From Austwickia sp. (GTDB lineage: Bacteria; Actinomycetota; Actinomycetes; Actinomycetales; Dermatophilaceae): DNA of 64,000 nucleotides. Positions 34,588-42,747 of this stretch are shown piece by piece (positions within the stretch are counted from its first letter, which is position 1; each line of letters starts with the position of its first letter). The notes under the pieces are model-generated. The model had not been told where the DNA came from. It ran no database searches and was given only the letters and a program-made list of their open reading frames with translations. The stretch is taken from positions 3,100,001 to 3,164,000 of the forward strand of contig CP064985.1 of assembly GCA_016699675.1 (NCBI GenBank). The letters run 5' to 3'. The position numbers and the translations under genes were made by a program.

Positions 34588-35685
34588 TCGGGTGTCCCCG
34601 CCCGGGCCCGGAGCAGGCGGCGCAGGGAGTCCAGCCGTGCCGGGCCGCTGGGGCCCGCGGAGCCGGCCGCGACGAAGTCGTCCAGTCCGCAGTCCGGTTC
34701 GTCGTGGCTGCAGCCGCGCGGACAGGCGGCGGTGCCCGGGGGCGAGGTCCTCGAAGAAGTCGACGATCTCCTCGGCGGGGACGTGTGCGAGGCCGAACGA
34801 GCGCACGCCGGGGGTGTCGATGACCCAGCCGCGTTCCGGGTCGTCCGGCAAGGGCAGGGCCACCGCCGAGGTCGACGTGTGCCGGCCGCGCCCGGTGACG
34901 TCGTTGACCCGGCCGATCGACCGGTCCGCGCCGGGAACGAGGGCGTTGACCAGGGTCGACTTGCCCACCCCGGAATGGCCGACGAGCACCGTCACGCGCC
35001 CGGCCAGGTGGTCGCGCAGCGCGTCGAGCCCGTGGACGATCCGCTCGCCGGGGGTCACGTTCGCCGGCTCGGCCGGGTCGGCCCCGTCGGGGGCACCGGG
35101 GGCGCCGGCCCTCGGCGTACGACGTTCGACGCTCGTCACGACGGCCGGAACGGACAGGCCGTCGTACGCCGCGAGGAACTCCGCCGGGTCCGCCAGGTCC
35201 GACTTGGTGAGCACGAGCAGGGGCGATAGGCCAGCGTCGTACGCCGCAACGAGGCACCGGTCGACCATCCGCGGTCGTGGTTCAGGGTCCGCGAGCGCCG
35301 TGACGATGGCGAGCTGGTCCGCGTTGGCGACGATGACGCGTTCGACGGGGTCGGTGTCGTCGGCGGTACGCCGTAGCACGCTGGCCCGCTCCGCGACGCG
35401 CACGATCCGCGCCAGCGCGTCCGGAGACCCCGACACATCGCCGACCAGGCCTACCTCGTCGCCGACGACGATCCCCTTGCGGCCGAGCTCGCGGGCCCGC
35501 ATGGCGAGGACCTCGCGGTCTTCCACCAGCGTCGTGTATCGCCCACGGTCGATGGCCACGACGCGCCCGGCGACGGCGTCGTCGTGCCGGGGCCGATCCT
35601 TCGTGCGCGGCCTGCTGCCGCGGGGGTTGGGCCGGGACCGGAACCGATCCTCGTAGTGGTCGTACCGGTCCTGGCCCCGCGCCAT
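34584..35685 (-). pseudogene. rsgA: Ribosome small-subunit-dependent GTPase RsgA, frameshifted
   Basis: Circularly permuted GTPase that helps 30S maturation. After an N-terminal OB domain it has the GTPase motifs VGHSGVGKSTLVNA and DTPGVRSFGL. The C-terminal zinc motif (CPRGCSHDEPDC) lies in another frame. The shift is at the G5 run 34738-34742; removing one base restores the motif and a stop at 34584 that overlaps the HAD start. The lesion is a one-base insertion, real or a sequencing error. Its ATG overlaps the aroA stop (ATGA). Confidence 0.85.
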
Positions 35686-37019
35686 CAGGCCCCCCGGCCG
35701 CGTCCGGCGCTGACCGGCAGCGAGGGCGTCGTCACCATCGCCGTCCAGCGCCGCGCGAAGTCGGGCATGGTCTTGGCCGTCGTGGCGACGTCGTCCAGCA
35801 CCACGCCGGGCACCCCGAGGCCGAGAACGGCCGCCGCCATCGCCATCCGGTGGTCGGCATAGGTGTGCAGCCGCGCCGGCCGGGTCGGTCCGGGCACGAT
35901 GTGCAGGCCGTCGTCGAGCACCTCGACGCGGGCCCCGACCTTGGTCAGCTCGGTCGCCAGCGCCGTGAGCCGGTCGGTCTCGTGGCCGCGCAGGTGGGCG
36001 ATGCCGCGCAGCCAGGAGGGCGACGCGGCCAGCGCCGCCACCGCCGCCACCACCGGCGTGAGTTCGCCGACGTCGTGCAGGTCGACGTCCAGCCCCTCGG
36101 GTCGGTCCGGGCCGGTGACGACTAGGCCCTCGCGGCTCAACGACACCTGACCGCCCATGGCGTCGAAGATGTCCCGGATCCCGTCGCCCGCCTGGGTGGT
36201 GTGCTGCGGCCAGCCGGGGACCTCGACGCGGCCGCCGGTGACCATCGCCGCGGCGAGGAAGGCGGCCGCGTTCGACAGATCGGGTTCCACCTGGACGTCG
36301 AGGGCGTGCACCGGCCCCGGTTCCACCCGCCAGCGATCCGGCCACGAGTCGTCCACGTCGACGCCGGCGTCGCGCAGGGCCTCCACGGTCATGGAGATGT
36401 GCGGCGTGGACGGAATGGGCTTGCCGTCGTGAACCACGGTCAGCCCGTCGGAGAACCGGGCCCCCGCGAGCAGAAGCCCCGAGACGAACTGGGAGCTGGC
36501 CGAGGCGTCGAGCGTCACCGCACCGCCGGGGACCACGGCCGCGCTGCGCACCGTGAACGGCAGCGCGTCGCCGTCGACGCCGACCCCCAGATCGCGCAGC
36601 GCCTGCAGCCCGGGCCCCATGGGGCGCCCGCGGGCCTGCTCGTCCCCGTCGAAGCGCACCGGGCCGTCCGCCAGGGCGGCGACCGGGGGCAGGAAGCGCA
36701 TCACGGTCCCGGCGAGTCCGCAGTCGACCTCGGTGCCGCCCCGGAGGGGGCCGGGTGTGACGAGCCAGTCGGCCTGCGCCGGGTCGTCCCCGGCGATGTC
36801 GTCGATGCGCGCCCCGAGCGCCGTCAGGGCGGCGGCCATGAGCACGGTGTCGCGGCTGCGCAGCGGCCGTCGCAACCGCGACTCCTCGCCGGCGAGCGCG
36901 GCGAGCACGAGATAGCGGTTGGTCAGGGACTTGCTGCCGGGCAGGGTGACGCTGGCCTGCACGGGCGCCGCGGCGTACGGCGCCGCCCAGTCACCCTCGG
37001 CCGGGACGGGGTCGGACAC
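35685..37019 (-). CDS. aroA: 3-phosphoshikimate 1-carboxyvinyltransferase (EPSP synthase)
   Basis: Shikimate-pathway enzyme joining PEP to shikimate-3-phosphate. The 444-residue protein has the N-terminal LPGSKSLTNRYLVLAALA, the RFLPPVAALA and GDEQARGRPMGP segments, SSQFVSGLLLAG, and the late LRGHETDRLTAL and TYADHRMAMAAA motifs. The start is GTG at 37019. It is the first gene of the aroA-rsgA-HAD operon, as in many actinobacteria. Confidence 0.94.
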   Translation of the reverse strand: MSDPVPAEGDWAAPYAAAPVQASVTLPGSKSLTNRYLVLAALAGEESRLRRPLRSRDTVLMAAALTALGARIDDIAGDDPAQADWLVTPGPLRGGTEVDCGLAGTVMRFLPPVAALADGPVRFDGDEQARGRPMGPGLQALRDLGVGVDGDALPFTVRSAAVVPGGAVTLDASASSQFVSGLLLAGARFSDGLTVVHDGKPIPSTPHISMTVEALRDAGVDVDDSWPDRWRVEPGPVHALDVQVEPDLSNAAAFLAAAMVTGGRVEVPGWPQHTTQAGDGIRDIFDAMGGQVSLSREGLVVTGPDRPEGLDVDLHDVGELTPVVAAVAALAASPSWLRGIAHLRGHETDRLTALATELTKVGARVEVLDDGLHIVPGPTRPARLHTYADHRMAMAAAVLGLGVPGVVLDDVATTAKTMPDFARRWTAMVTTPSLPVSAGRGRGA

Positions 37020-37036
37020 GGTCGGCGCGCCGTCTC

Positions 37037-37558
37037 TCAGGAGACCTTCAACTTGGCCTGAACCGCAGCGAGCTTCGCCTCGCGGCGGGCCGCCTTCGCA
37101 TTCTTGCGGGCCTCCCGCTGCGCGATGCGCGCAGCGTTGCGCGCCCGCCAGGCCAGGCCCGGCTTTCCGGCCGTGTCGACGGAGGCCAGCAGGACGCCGC
37201 CGAGGAGCCCCAGGTTCTTCTGGAACTGCAGCGTCTGGCGCTTGCGCGCCGCCGGATCCGTCTCGGTCCAGAAGGCGTGGCCCGCGTAGGTCGTCGGGAC
37301 CAACGACGCCGCGAGCAGGCCGCTGGCGACCCGGGGGAGGCGGCCCGAGGCGAGGGCCAGGCCCGCGAGCGCCATCGTCGCGCCGTTGGCGCGGACCATC
37401 AGCTCGGGGTCGTTCGGCATCCCGGTCAGTGCCGAGACCCGCTCCACCACCGGGGCCGCGGCCTGGGTGCGCCCGCCAGGGTGCCGGAGCGCGTCGATGC
37501 CCCCCGTCACGAAGACCGTGGCGAGCGCCGGACGGGCGAGGCGGCGGACGAGGGTCAT
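37037..37558 (-). CDS. DoxX-family membrane protein
   Basis: A 173-residue protein with a DoxX-like four-helix membrane region (MTLVRRLARPALATVFVTGGID, then GRLPRVASGLLAASLVPTTYAGHAFW). The long basic Ala/Arg/Lys C-terminal helix is cytoplasmic. The start at 37558 is fixed by AGGAGG six bases upstream; a longer open frame exists but has no site. Function is unknown; some DoxX proteins act in redox stress. It precedes aroA by 18 bp, so they may be co-transcribed. Confidence 0.8.
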   Translation of the reverse strand: MTLVRRLARPALATVFVTGGIDALRHPGGRTQAAAPVVERVSALTGMPNDPELMVRANGATMALAGLALASGRLPRVASGLLAASLVPTTYAGHAFWTETDPAARKRQTLQFQKNLGLLGGVLLASVDTAGKPGLAWRARNAARIAQREARKNAKAARREAKLAAVQAKLKVS

Positions 37559-37675
37559 GAATCCTCCTGACATCGGGGGTCCCCAGGGTGGGGAGGCCTG
37601 AGCCCTCACGCTACCGGCCCCCACCGCCCCCGCAACCGCCCGCCCGTCGGGAACGGCGCGCTTAGGCTGTCCGGC

Positions 37676-38548
37676 ATGTGCGGCCGCTACGCAGCCTCGA
37701 AGTCCACCGACGAGCTCGTGGAGGAGCTCGAGGTGGTGGCCGATCACACCGCCGAGGCGGTGCGCAGCATCCTCAAGAACCCGCAGCAACCGCCGGCGGG
37801 GCAGCCGGACTTCAACATGGCGCCCAGCAAGAACGCCCGGGTCTGTGTGGAGCGGGTCCCCCGACCGGGCAGCGCCGCAGGGGGGAACGCCGACCCGGCC
37901 GAGCCGCCGGGGCCTGCTGAGCCGGTGCGGCAGCTGCGCCTGATGACCTGGGGGTTGGTGCCCGGCTGGGCGAAGGACCCCAGCGTGGGGGCCCGGATGA
38001 CCAACGCCCGGGCGGAGACGCTGTTCGAGAAGCCGGCCTTCCGCAAGGCCGCCGCGACCCGGCGGCTCATCGTGCCGGCCGACGGCTGGTACGAGTGGCA
38101 GTCCAGCCCGGTCGCGAAGGACGCCAAGGGCAAGCCCCGCAAGCAGCCCTTCTTCATGCACCGCCTCGACGGCGACCTGGTGGCGCTGGGCGGGCTCTAC
38201 GAGTTCTGGCGCGACGCGGCCCGCCCCGACGACGACCCCGAGGCGTGGCTGACGACCTTCACGATCGTCACCGCCGCCGCCGAACCCGGCCTGGATCGCA
38301 TCCACGACCGTCAGCCCCTCGTGCTCGACCGCGCCGACTGGGCGGCCTGGCTCGACCCCGGCCTGACCGACCCCGAGGCGGTGGCCCACCTGGTGCGGCC
38401 CCGCGAGCCCGGTCGGTTCGCCGCCTATCCGATCGACCGCGAGGTGGGCTCATCCGCGGCCAACGGTCCGGACCTCCTCCGGCCCCTGGGCCGCGACGAA
38501 CTCGTCGGCGTCGTCGACCCGATGACGGGGGAGGTGATCGGCGGATGA
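37676..38548 (+). CDS. SRAP/HMCES-family abasic-site protein (YedK-like)
   Basis: A 290-residue protein that, by family, forms a covalent crosslink with abasic sites in single-stranded DNA through Cys2 (MCGRYA). Other family segments: NMAPSKNARV, LMTWGLVPGWAKD, NARAETLFEKPAFR, RLIVPADGWYEWQ with the catalytic Glu, and HDRQPLVL. An inserted Gly/Pro stretch follows residue 60. TAGGCT at 37663-37668 lies seven bases before the ATG, pointing to a leaderless transcript. The stop overlaps the next start. Confidence 0.9.
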   Translation: MCGRYAASKSTDELVEELEVVADHTAEAVRSILKNPQQPPAGQPDFNMAPSKNARVCVERVPRPGSAAGGNADPAEPPGPAEPVRQLRLMTWGLVPGWAKDPSVGARMTNARAETLFEKPAFRKAAATRRLIVPADGWYEWQSSPVAKDAKGKPRKQPFFMHRLDGDLVALGGLYEFWRDAARPDDDPEAWLTTFTIVTAAAEPGLDRIHDRQPLVLDRADWAAWLDPGLTDPEAVAHLVRPREPGRFAAYPIDREVGSSAANGPDLLRPLGRDELVGVVDPMTGEVIGG

Positions 38549-39312
38549 ACCGGGAAGATCGGGCGCCGACCCGAGCCGCCGGTGGTGCCGCGCCGAAAAC
38601 GCCCGGCGTGGCCGAGGAGGCCCGGGGGACCGATGCGGCGGGTGCCGACGGCGTACGCCGTACCGTCCGCGCTCTCGACACCCCCCACGGCTCCGCCCGA
38701 GCGCACGCGTGGACCCCGCCGCAGCCGGTCGGAGCCCTGGTCCTTTCGCACGGCGCCGGTGCCGGCTCGGGGGACTGGACCCCGGACCTGGCGGCGCTCA
38801 CCAGGCTCGCGACCGACCCGCGGCCGTGGCAGGTCGTGCTCGTCGAGCAGCCCTGGAAGGTGGCCGGGCGCAAGGTGGCGGCGCCGCCGCGGCAGCTGGA
38901 CGCCGCGTGGCTGGCCATCCTCGCGGGCCTGCGGGCCGGCCCGGATCGCCTCGCTGTCCCGCTGGTCGTCGGGGGCCGCAGCGCGGGGGCTCGCGTGGCC
39001 TGCCGTACGGCGGGGGCGGTCGGCGCCGACGGTGTCCTCGCGCTGGCCTTCCCGTTGCACCCGCCCGGCAAGCCCGCCGCGAGCCGCGCCGCCGAGCTGG
39101 TGGGGGTCGCGGTGCCAGTCCTGGTCGTTCAGGGGGGCACCGACCCCTTCGGCCGACCCGCGGAGATCCGCGCGGCCGTCCCCGAGGCCCCCGTCGTCGC
39201 CGTCGCGGGCGGGCACGGCTTCTCCCGCGACCCCGGCGACGTGGTCGCCGCGGTCCGGGACTGGCTGACGAACCGGTACGCCGGGGAATGCGTCCCCGCC
39301 GACCCGCGTTAA
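38545..39312 (+). CDS. Alpha/beta-hydrolase (KANL3/Tex30-like)
   Basis: A 255-residue hydrolase-fold protein. After a disordered N-terminus it has LVLSHGAGAGSGDW, the nucleophile elbow GGRSAGARVA, FPLHPPGKP and a late HGFSRD histidine, the pattern of KANL3/Tex30-type dienelactone-hydrolase relatives. The substrate is unknown. ATG overlaps the SRAP stop by four bases. The last 30 bases contain the probable promoter of sigR. Confidence 0.78.
   Translation: MNREDRAPTRAAGGAAPKTPGVAEEARGTDAAGADGVRRTVRALDTPHGSARAHAWTPPQPVGALVLSHGAGAGSGDWTPDLAALTRLATDPRPWQVVLVEQPWKVAGRKVAAPPRQLDAAWLAILAGLRAGPDRLAVPLVVGGRSAGARVACRTAGAVGADGVLALAFPLHPPGKPAASRAAELVGVAVPVLVVQGGTDPFGRPAEIRAAVPEAPVVAVAGGHGFSRDPGDVVAAVRDWLTNRYAGECVPADPR
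39284..39310 (+). promoter_or_regulatory. Sigma-R-type autoregulatory promoter
   Basis: GGGAAT (39284-39289) and GTT (39308-39310) are separated by 18 bases, matching the known sigma-R consensus GGAAT-N18-GTT. It lies in the end of the upstream gene, about 135 bp before the sigR ATG, consistent with positive autoregulation under disulfide stress. Confidence 0.75.
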
Positions 39313-39444
39313 CGCCCCCGTCGGAGTCGTCGCCACCCGCGAGGAGAACCGTTGTTCCTCACCCATCCCGCGCTGCCTGAGGGGCAGCTGCTCACGCCGG
39401 GCTCAGGAAGTGGGCAGCGATCCGCCCGGTTAGGCTTGAGCGCG

Positions 39445-40131
39445 ATGAGCGAAACGAATCGGACCCCCGGAGCGCTGACGGCGGACCTGGAACCGGCCGA
39501 GCCGAGTGACCCCACCGCGGAGCCGAGCACTGCGGAGCTGGTGGACGTGGCCAATGAGACGCCGCAGGAGCGGGCGGCCCGCTTCGAGGCTGAGGCCCTG
39601 CCGTTCCTGGACCAGTTGTATTCCGCGGCGCTGCGCACGACCCGCAATCCCGCGGACGCCGAAGACCTGGTGCAAGAGACCTATGCCAAGGCCTTTGCGG
39701 CGTTCCACCAATACCGCCCGGGGACGAACCTCAAGGCGTGGATGTATCGCATCCTCACCAACACCTACATCAACTCCTACCGCAAGAAGCAGCGCCAGCC
39801 GCTGGAGTCCGACGCGGCCGAGGTGCAGGACTATCAGCTGCACCGCGCCGAGTCGCACACCTCCCGAGGCCTGCGGTCCGCGGAGACCGAGGCGCTGGAC
39901 CACCTGCCCGACTCCGACGTCAAGCGCGCCCTCGCCGAGATCGGCGAGGACTTCCGGCTGGCCGTCTACCTCGCCGACGTCGAAGGCTTCTCCTACAAGG
40001 AGATCGCCGAGATCATGGACACCCCCATCGGCACCGTGATGTCTCGGCTGCACCGCGGCCGTCGTCAGCTGCGGGAGCTGCTCACCGACTACGCCCGGGA
40101 GCGGGGATTCCTCGGGGGTGAGGCGCAGTGA
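39445..40131 (+). CDS. sigR: ECF sigma factor SigR (disulfide-stress response)
   Basis: A 228-residue ECF sigma factor. Region 2 has PADAEDLVQETYAKAFAAFHQYRPGTNLKAWMYRI and region 4 has FSYKEIAEIMDTPIGTVMSRLHRGR. It directs thiol-homeostasis genes when RsrA is oxidised. The assignment is supported by the overlapping rsrA and the sigma-R-type promoter upstream. ATG at 39445 is chosen; TTAGGCT lies 10 bases before it and may be a second, leaderless promoter. Confidence 0.93.
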   Translation: MSETNRTPGALTADLEPAEPSDPTAEPSTAELVDVANETPQERAARFEAEALPFLDQLYSAALRTTRNPADAEDLVQETYAKAFAAFHQYRPGTNLKAWMYRILTNTYINSYRKKQRQPLESDAAEVQDYQLHRAESHTSRGLRSAETEALDHLPDSDVKRALAEIGEDFRLAVYLADVEGFSYKEIAEIMDTPIGTVMSRLHRGRRQLRELLTDYARERGFLGGEAQ

Positions 40132-40448
40132 GCCAGCACGCCGAATCCCACGCTGCCCACCCCGGACCCACGGACTGCTCCGAGGTGCTGCTTCGGGTCT
40201 ACGAATACATCGACGACGAGATGACCGCGGAGGACGTCGCCCGCGTGCGCGCCCACCTCGACGAATGCGGGGAGTGCATGACCGCGTACGAGCGGGACCT
40301 GCTGCTCAAGGCGCTCATCCGGCGGTCGTGTGCGTGTGAACCCGCGCCGGAGACGCTGCGGCTGTCGATCATGACGCGGATCACGACGGTGCGGGTCGAC
40401 TACGACGCGGTGCGCTACGAGGAGCACGTGCGGTTCGAGGAGCGCTGA
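40128..40448 (+). CDS. rsrA: Redox-sensing zinc anti-sigma factor RsrA
   Basis: A 106-residue ZAS anti-sigma factor. C17, H43, C47 and C50 have the spacing of the zinc ligands in Streptomyces RsrA (C11, H37, C41, C44). Oxidation to a disulfide releases the sigma factor. An extra CAC pair lies at about 66-68. GTG start with GTGA overlap to sigR, ensuring matched amounts. Confidence 0.93.
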   Translation: MSQHAESHAAHPGPTDCSEVLLRVYEYIDDEMTAEDVARVRAHLDECGECMTAYERDLLLKALIRRSCACEPAPETLRLSIMTRITTVRVDYDAVRYEEHVRFEER

Positions 40449-40477
40449 GCCCCCGTACGATGCGTGCGCCCAGACGC

Positions 40478-40514
40478 CCGAAGGGGCCCTCCCAGGTGGG
40501 GAGGGCCCCTTCGG
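40478..40514. terminator. Bidirectional terminator between rsrA and bS22
   Basis: Perfect 16-bp arms (40478-40493 and 40499-40514) with a five-base loop lie 29 bp after rsrA and 16 bp after the convergent bS22 stop. Confidence 0.88.
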
Positions 40515-40530
40515 CTGTCCGGCGGACCGC

Positions 40531-40605
40531 TCAGGCGTTGGGCTTGCGCCCGTGGTTGGCCTTGTTCTTCTTGCGGTCGCGACGCTTGCGGGCACGCTTG
40601 CTCAT
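40531..40605 (-). CDS. Tiny basic ribosomal protein bS22 (AURKAIP1/COX24 type)
   Basis: A 24-residue, extremely basic peptide (MSKRARKRRDRKKNK, then ANHGRKPNA) identical in character to the actinobacterial AURKAIP1/COX24-domain ORF that is now known as small-subunit protein bS22 and usually lies next to sigR-rsrA. GGAG lies about eight bases before the ATG. It is easily missed by gene finders because of its length. Confidence 0.85.
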   Translation of the reverse strand: MSKRARKRRDRKKNKANHGRKPNA

Positions 40606-41083
40606 CGTCCTGCTCCTCGTGCTGGCTGCTCTCGCCCGGGCTGTCCTGGCCCTGGCCGTCCTCGCCGCGGGGCCGCGGCGGACTTCGGCTCAGTCTGACA
40701 CATCGCGGCGGAGAGCCGGGCACCTACCCTGGGGGGGCGGGGTCGAGCGGGGCCCGCTCTTTCCGGACCGTGCCACTGAGGGCAGAATATGTCGCTAAGA
40801 CCGTGCATTTCCTGGACGTGCGTCCAAAACGAGTGGTCCTTGAATGTGCGCGCTTTCGGAACGGGATGCCCAAACTTTAGTATAATTTCTCAACGGATTC
40901 CCCTCAGAAGTCGACGAGATCGCCTTGGAGTGTCAAGATTGAGAAGTCGACCTGCTCCGGGTCGACCGAGTCGGACTCAGGCGGCCGACGGACTCCCGCG
41001 AAGGGGGGGGTCGACGAGGCTGTAGGGTTCGCCCCGCCCCCCTCATCGCGCTGCACCAGCCCTGCAGCGCAAGGAGAATTTCC
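40606..41083 (+). promoter_or_regulatory. Long regulatory leader upstream of the HD-GYP pair
   Basis: 478 bp with no protein gene. An AT-rich island (about 40790-40900) carries a perfect TATAAT at 40881-40886; no good -35 is seen. TTCTCAA (40887-40893) and TTGAGAA (40939-40945) form an inverted repeat at the expected start. AGAAGTCGAC occurs at 40907 and 40942. The palindrome GTCGAC occurs four times (40911, 40946, 40961, 41010). If transcription begins here the leader is about 280 nt. No known riboswitch consensus was recognised. Confidence 0.55.
41048..41070 (+). promoter_or_regulatory. Hairpin directly before the leader-peptide ribosome-binding site
   Basis: GCGCTGCA (41048-41055) pairs perfectly with TGCAGCGC (41063-41070) around a seven-base loop. 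AAGGAG follows immediately at 41071. It could present or block the ribosome-binding site of the 15-codon ORF. Confidence 0.55.
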
Positions 41084-41131
41084 ATGACACCCCTCACCAT
41101 CCGTCGGCGCACCATCTTTTGGCAGCCGTGA
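41084..41131 (+). CDS. Putative 15-residue leader peptide
   Basis: Reads MTPLTIRRRTIFWQP and stops at TGA. AAGGAGAA lies about six bases before the ATG, one of the best ribosome-binding sites in the window, so translation is likely. It holds an Arg triplet and one Trp. It ends 41 bases before the HD-GYP start and probably acts in cis; no conservation check was possible. Confidence 0.5.
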   Translation: MTPLTIRRRTIFWQP

Positions 41132-41149
41132 TCTGATACAACTACCACC

Positions 41150-41176
41150 ATGCGCACCCAGCGAGGTCGTTCGTGA
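41150..41176 (+). CDS. Eight-codon mini-ORF coupled to the HD-GYP gene
   Basis: ATG at 41150 reads MRTQRGRS and its TGA overlaps the GTG start of the next gene (GTGA). Ribosomes finishing this ORF could restart on the HD-GYP gene, which has no clear site of its own. It has no strong ribosome-binding site. Confidence 0.35.
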   Translation: MRTQRGRS

Positions 41177-42747
41177 CAGAACATCCCGCACCGGGGGGGT
41201 CCTCACGCAAATCGTGGGGGCCCTTTGCGTATGTCCTCAGCATTGCCATCGGTTGGCTGTTCATGGCCGTCGTCGCCGTTCGTGATCTTTCCCTCACCGG
41301 CGCTGACATCCCCGGCATCGCCATTTTTCTCGCCTTGTCAGTGGTGAGTGTGCGCACCATGGACTTGCCAACCACCGGTGCGGCTAACTCATTCATGACG
41401 GCTATCTTGCTGGCTTGCATGGTTGTTTACGGCCCGCTCATTGCCGGGGTGATCGGCCTGTTGGTCCCGCAGATCGACACGAAGTACGGTCGGTCCATCG
41501 TTCCGGTCTTCAACGGCGTGATGACGGGATCGATGACCCTGGCCGGCGGACTGGTGTTCCGACTCGTCGGCGGCGGTCACGTCCTCCCGCTGGGGGAGAC
41601 GGGAACGCCGCTGCTGCGGCACCTGGGAGCCCCCTTGCTCGCCGCCGACCTGGCGATGTTCGTGGTGAACGTCGCCGTCCTCGGCGGCATGATCGCGATT
41701 TCGGGGGGTAATCCGCGCCATGTTCTGGCCGGCAGTATCCGTGAGTTGGTCCCGCTCTACCTCGGCTACGCCCTAGTCGCGTTCGTCTTCGTCTTGCTGT
41801 GGGGGCCAGCGGGCGTCGGCCCGTTAAGCGCGGTGCTCATCTCGGCGCCGCTGGCGATCGCGCATTTCGTCTATGTCCAGTACGGCGACGAGGTCCGCGC
41901 CCACGAGCGCATCGTCGGCATGTTCGCGCGGGCCGGCGACGGCCCCGACGGTCGCGTCGCCGCCCACGGCGCGCGCGTTGACGAGCTCTGCCAGTTGATG
42001 GCCGGTCAGCTCGGCCTGACCGAGCACGAGCGCCGAACATTGGGCTACGCGGCGCATCTGCACGACATCGCGATGAAGTCCGTCGTGCGGGCCACCGACG
42101 TCCAACGCGGCGGAACGGGGCCGTACACCAACGTGCAGGCCCTCTTGCCGCACCCGGAATTGGCCGAGCGCATCGTGGCGGGCATCCCCTTCCTGCACGA
42201 GGCTGCCCCCACGATCCGGTCCCACCATGAGCGCATGGATGGGCGCGGCTATCCCGACGGCCTGGTCGGCGAGCAGATCCCGCTCCAGGCGCGAATCCTC
42301 GCTGTCGCCGACGCGTTCGACGCCCTGACGACCTCGCGCGGGGAACGCGCAGCGCTCGACACCCATGGAGCCCTCGCCGAGCTGCAGCTCTCCGCCGGCG
42401 CCCAGCTCGACCCCCGGGTCCTGCAGGCCCTGACCGTCGCGCTTCGGGGTCGGGAGCGGCCCGGCCACGACGACCCGTTGAACGAGGGGTCTTGGCTCTG
42501 GGACCACCACACCCTCCCCGCCATGTCCGATGTCATCGCCGACGAGCTGTCCAGTGGGGGCGCCATCGCGGCGACCGCGCCGAACACGCCGGATGCGCCA
42601 CCGGCGGACGACTCGTCCCGCGCCGCCACGAGCCTGGGCCCCGACGATGACGCGGCCCGAGAGCACGGCTCGCGGTCCGCGGCCCCGCGGCGGGCCAGGG
42701 TCCGGACGGTGCGAACCCCGCAGGAGCCCCCGGGGGGCGCACGGTGA
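41173..42747 (+). CDS. Membrane HD-GYP domain protein
   Basis: A 524-residue protein. About seven hydrophobic segments (residues 15-235) precede a cytoplasmic HD-GYP domain, the family that degrades cyclic di-GMP. H297-D298 (LHDIAMKS), H351-H352 (RSHHERMDGRGYPDG) are present, but the usual HDIGK is HDIAM, losing the conserved lysine. The Ala/Pro-rich tail is about 80 residues. The first ORF with a GTGA link to the mini-ORF and to the next gene. Activity is uncertain. Confidence 0.82.
   Translation: MTEHPAPGGSSRKSWGPFAYVLSIAIGWLFMAVVAVRDLSLTGADIPGIAIFLALSVVSVRTMDLPTTGAANSFMTAILLACMVVYGPLIAGVIGLLVPQIDTKYGRSIVPVFNGVMTGSMTLAGGLVFRLVGGGHVLPLGETGTPLLRHLGAPLLAADLAMFVVNVAVLGGMIAISGGNPRHVLAGSIRELVPLYLGYALVAFVFVLLWGPAGVGPLSAVLISAPLAIAHFVYVQYGDEVRAHERIVGMFARAGDGPDGRVAAHGARVDELCQLMAGQLGLTEHERRTLGYAAHLHDIAMKSVVRATDVQRGGTGPYTNVQALLPHPELAERIVAGIPFLHEAAPTIRSHHERMDGRGYPDGLVGEQIPLQARILAVADAFDALTTSRGERAALDTHGALAELQLSAGAQLDPRVLQALTVALRGRERPGHDDPLNEGSWLWDHHTLPAMSDVIADELSSGGAIAATAPNTPDAPPADDSSRAATSLGPDDDAAREHGSRSAAPRRARVRTVRTPQEPPGGAR

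Noticed and set aside
33661..36345. A single 894-residue RsgA-HAD fusion
   Set aside because: The join results from the frameshift in rsgA; the native stop and the HAD GTG overlap at 34584-34587.
40606..41083. Cyclic di-GMP riboswitch before the HD-GYP genes
   Set aside because: The GEMM core motifs were looked for and not seen; only unrelated hairpins are present.
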